In this document: positions 54,046 through 55,370 of the stretch, one piece after another
Position numbering within the stretch: the first letter of the stretch is position 1
Layout of the letters: each line of letters opens with the position of its first letter
Assembly: GCA_037447655.1 (NCBI GenBank)
Contig: JBBHKE010001598.1
Coordinates: 110,597 to 165,966, forward strand
DNA from: Zygnema cylindricum
Lineage: Eukaryota > Streptophyta > Zygnematophyceae > Zygnematales > Zygnemataceae
Direction of reading: 5' to 3'
DNA: 55,370 bases
Made by a program: the position numbers and the translations under genes
Notes under the pieces: generated by a model
Told to the model about the DNA's origin: nothing
Seen by the model: only the letters and a program-made list of their open reading frames with translations
Databases searched by the model: none

Positions 54046-54953
54046 TGTTAGCTTTTGAAAGCTTAAGTCTCAACAAATTTATAGGACGGCATGAAAATAG
54101 ATCTATAGGGACACGCCTCATCATTTGAAGCATAGTGAAAGTTTAAATGGTACCGACACCAGCAGTGGAACAGCGCAGGTGCGACGCAGATGAAACAAGC
54201 GCAACTGCGGTTATTTTTGATATGGTCCGTACGGACGAACGCAGCCTGCGACGCAATAAGACAAACGAAGCTGCGACTAATATTTGGTATGGGACAATGC
54301 AGCTGCTACAAAGCTGCATATATTCGAATGTGATCTGGAATTGGACTGCGCTGCTACGGTTGAACAGAATCCAGTCAACGGACGCGATTCACATATGACT
54401 TACTGATAGATGTTTTTACAACAACTGAGTGGATATATCCGGACATACGTAACTAGCCGACGGCGAGTATTTGTACAATCACTCAGTACAGATTCTCAGT
54501 AATATTGATTGTACAATGGTAAATTAGTTTTAGCGTGAGTAGGAGTAATTAGATCTCAGTGGTAGTTTTGTGTTTTGGACATATCTCTTAGGATAACCTG
54601 TATCGGCAGTACAGCAATATGTAATAGGACAACTAAAAGTAAATACTCACTAAGAGTATAAGAGTTAGGACTTAGAATGTTTTTGTATCCAGACTTCCAG
54701 ACTGTGTAATCTGCAGACTGTTTTTGGGAAACTTCTGAGTTGCATATCTGGGTGTATGTTTGATCAATTGTGTTGAAACTTTGTGATATAGTTTGAAGCA
54801 GTTTTGATCTTTGTATCAACCTTATTGAGCTGTAAAAGACAGCTGTTTGATTCTTGATAAGTTTCTGTGGTGAATTATGTCTACTTCTACTACTACTACT
54901 GCTGTTGCTCTTGCTGCTGCTCCACCTGCTGCTCTAGTGGTCGTACAACAACA
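54046..54953 (+). repeat. 3' LTR of the copia element
   Basis: 908 bp, preceded by the purine stretch TTTAGGGGAG (candidate polypurine tract). It includes a copy of the gag start (ATGTCTACTTCTACT at 54878), as expected if the start codon is in the LTR. Confidence 0.9.
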
Positions 54954-54958
54954 TTTAG

Positions 54959-55370
54959 TGGCTGTGGTCTGACTTCGAATTAACGATTTCGATAAAAGTG
55001 AGGAAAAAAAACGTGGCGGGGATACAGTACGGAGACACGACTATCACTATATTTTACAATGATACGATGTAGGGAAAGCCTCAGGTGAGGGGAGAAAGGA
55101 GGGAAATAGAGGGAGGGTAAGGGAGGGAGGGGAGAAAAAAAGGGAGGGGAGGAGCGGGGATATAGTATGGAGATATGTTGGGAAATGCTCAAGTGAGGGG
55201 GAAAAAAAAAAGAGGGAAAAAGACAAAAAAAGAAAGAAGGTGCTGGAAATAAAAGGAAATGGGGAAGAGAGGATTTGAGTGAAAAAAAAAAAAATGTAAA
55301 AATAATGTTGATGAACAATGTGCCTCAAATTTTTTAGTGTGTTTCTTTGTATTATTCCTCGTTGCAAATG
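54959..55370. repeat. Spacer with a polypurine tract at the right edge
   Basis: Purine-rich GAGGGAGG/GGGAGAAA units at about 55080-55250 on the plus strand, with a GATACAGTACGGAGACA-like repeat at 55020 and 55158. No gene seen up to the window end. Confidence 0.6.

Larger units (their letters stand above)
48782..54953 (+). mobile_element. Ty1/copia LTR retrotransposon, decayed but structurally complete
   Basis: 6172 bp. LTRs 48782-49747 and 54046-54953 both run TGTT ... CAACAACA, and the element is flanked by exact 5-bp duplications TTTAG at 48777-48781 and 54954-54958. Integrase precedes reverse transcriptase, which defines Ty1/copia. One gag-pol frame runs through the element with four in-frame stops and no frameshift. 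The LTRs differ by point changes and by a 64-bp tandem duplication present only in the 5' LTR. Confidence 0.95.

Noticed and set aside
55047-55367. Minus-strand Ser/Pro/Phe-rich open frames at the right edge
   Set aside because: Repeat-encoded by GAGGGAGG and poly-A tracts.

Overview
The window is nuclear DNA of a green plant, most likely a streptophyte (a charophyte-grade alga or a land plant). Evidence: (i) a gene for the plastid/nuclear protein pTAC12/HEMERA; (ii) a plant-type peroxisomal acyl-CoA thioesterase with an N-terminal cyclic-nucleotide-binding domain and a C-terminal SKL; (iii) a U11/U12 20-kDa (ZMAT5-type) minor-spliceosome protein; (iv) GT-AG introns with long T-rich acceptors; (v) scattered AAACCCTA telo-box-like motifs; (vi) Ty3/gypsy and Ty1/copia LTR retrotransposons. 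Exon-intron structures were worked out by eye from splice sites, codon phase and remembered family landmarks; no alignment was run.

Layout: 1-3112 holds the 5' part of an unrecognised, probably plastid-targeted gene (minus strand, runs off the left edge). 3113-6122 is its promoter side and intergenic DNA, including an exact 127-bp direct repeat. 6123-14809 is the thioesterase gene (minus, about 14 exons). 14810-17341 is repeat-rich spacer. 17342-26096 holds two adjacent copies of a DNA transposon family with AAGGGTG-type termini; the second copy is split by a decayed 7.3-kb chromodomain Ty3/gypsy element (18146-25433). 26097-29342 is spacer with TACACCG-type MITEs. 29343 to about 36998 is the pTAC12 gene (minus, 7 recognised exons), with a uvrC-like bacterial gene fragment and many partial copies of its own exon edges in its introns. 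37000-41667 is the spacer between two divergent genes, with polypurine tracts, a G-box minisatellite and a MITE cluster. 41668-43947 is the U11/U12-20K gene (plus, 5 exons). 43948-48776 is spacer with minisatellites. 48777-54958 is a complete but decayed Ty1/copia element with an exact 5-bp target duplication, followed by polypurine DNA.

The three recognised host genes do unrelated jobs (plastid transcription/light signalling, peroxisomal acyl-CoA hydrolysis, minor-class splicing) and show no sign of functional linkage. The most unusual theme is structural: at six exon-intron boundaries in three genes, the exon edge plus its splice site recurs as decayed copies in the neighbouring intron, in several cases spaced by GAGAGG-type simple repeats. 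Other notable points are the uvrC-like fragment inside one of these exon-edge copies, three single-base homopolymer frameshifts in conserved pTAC12 exons, and a copia element whose gag start codon lies inside the LTR and whose primer-binding site matches the anticodon region of initiator tRNA-Met.
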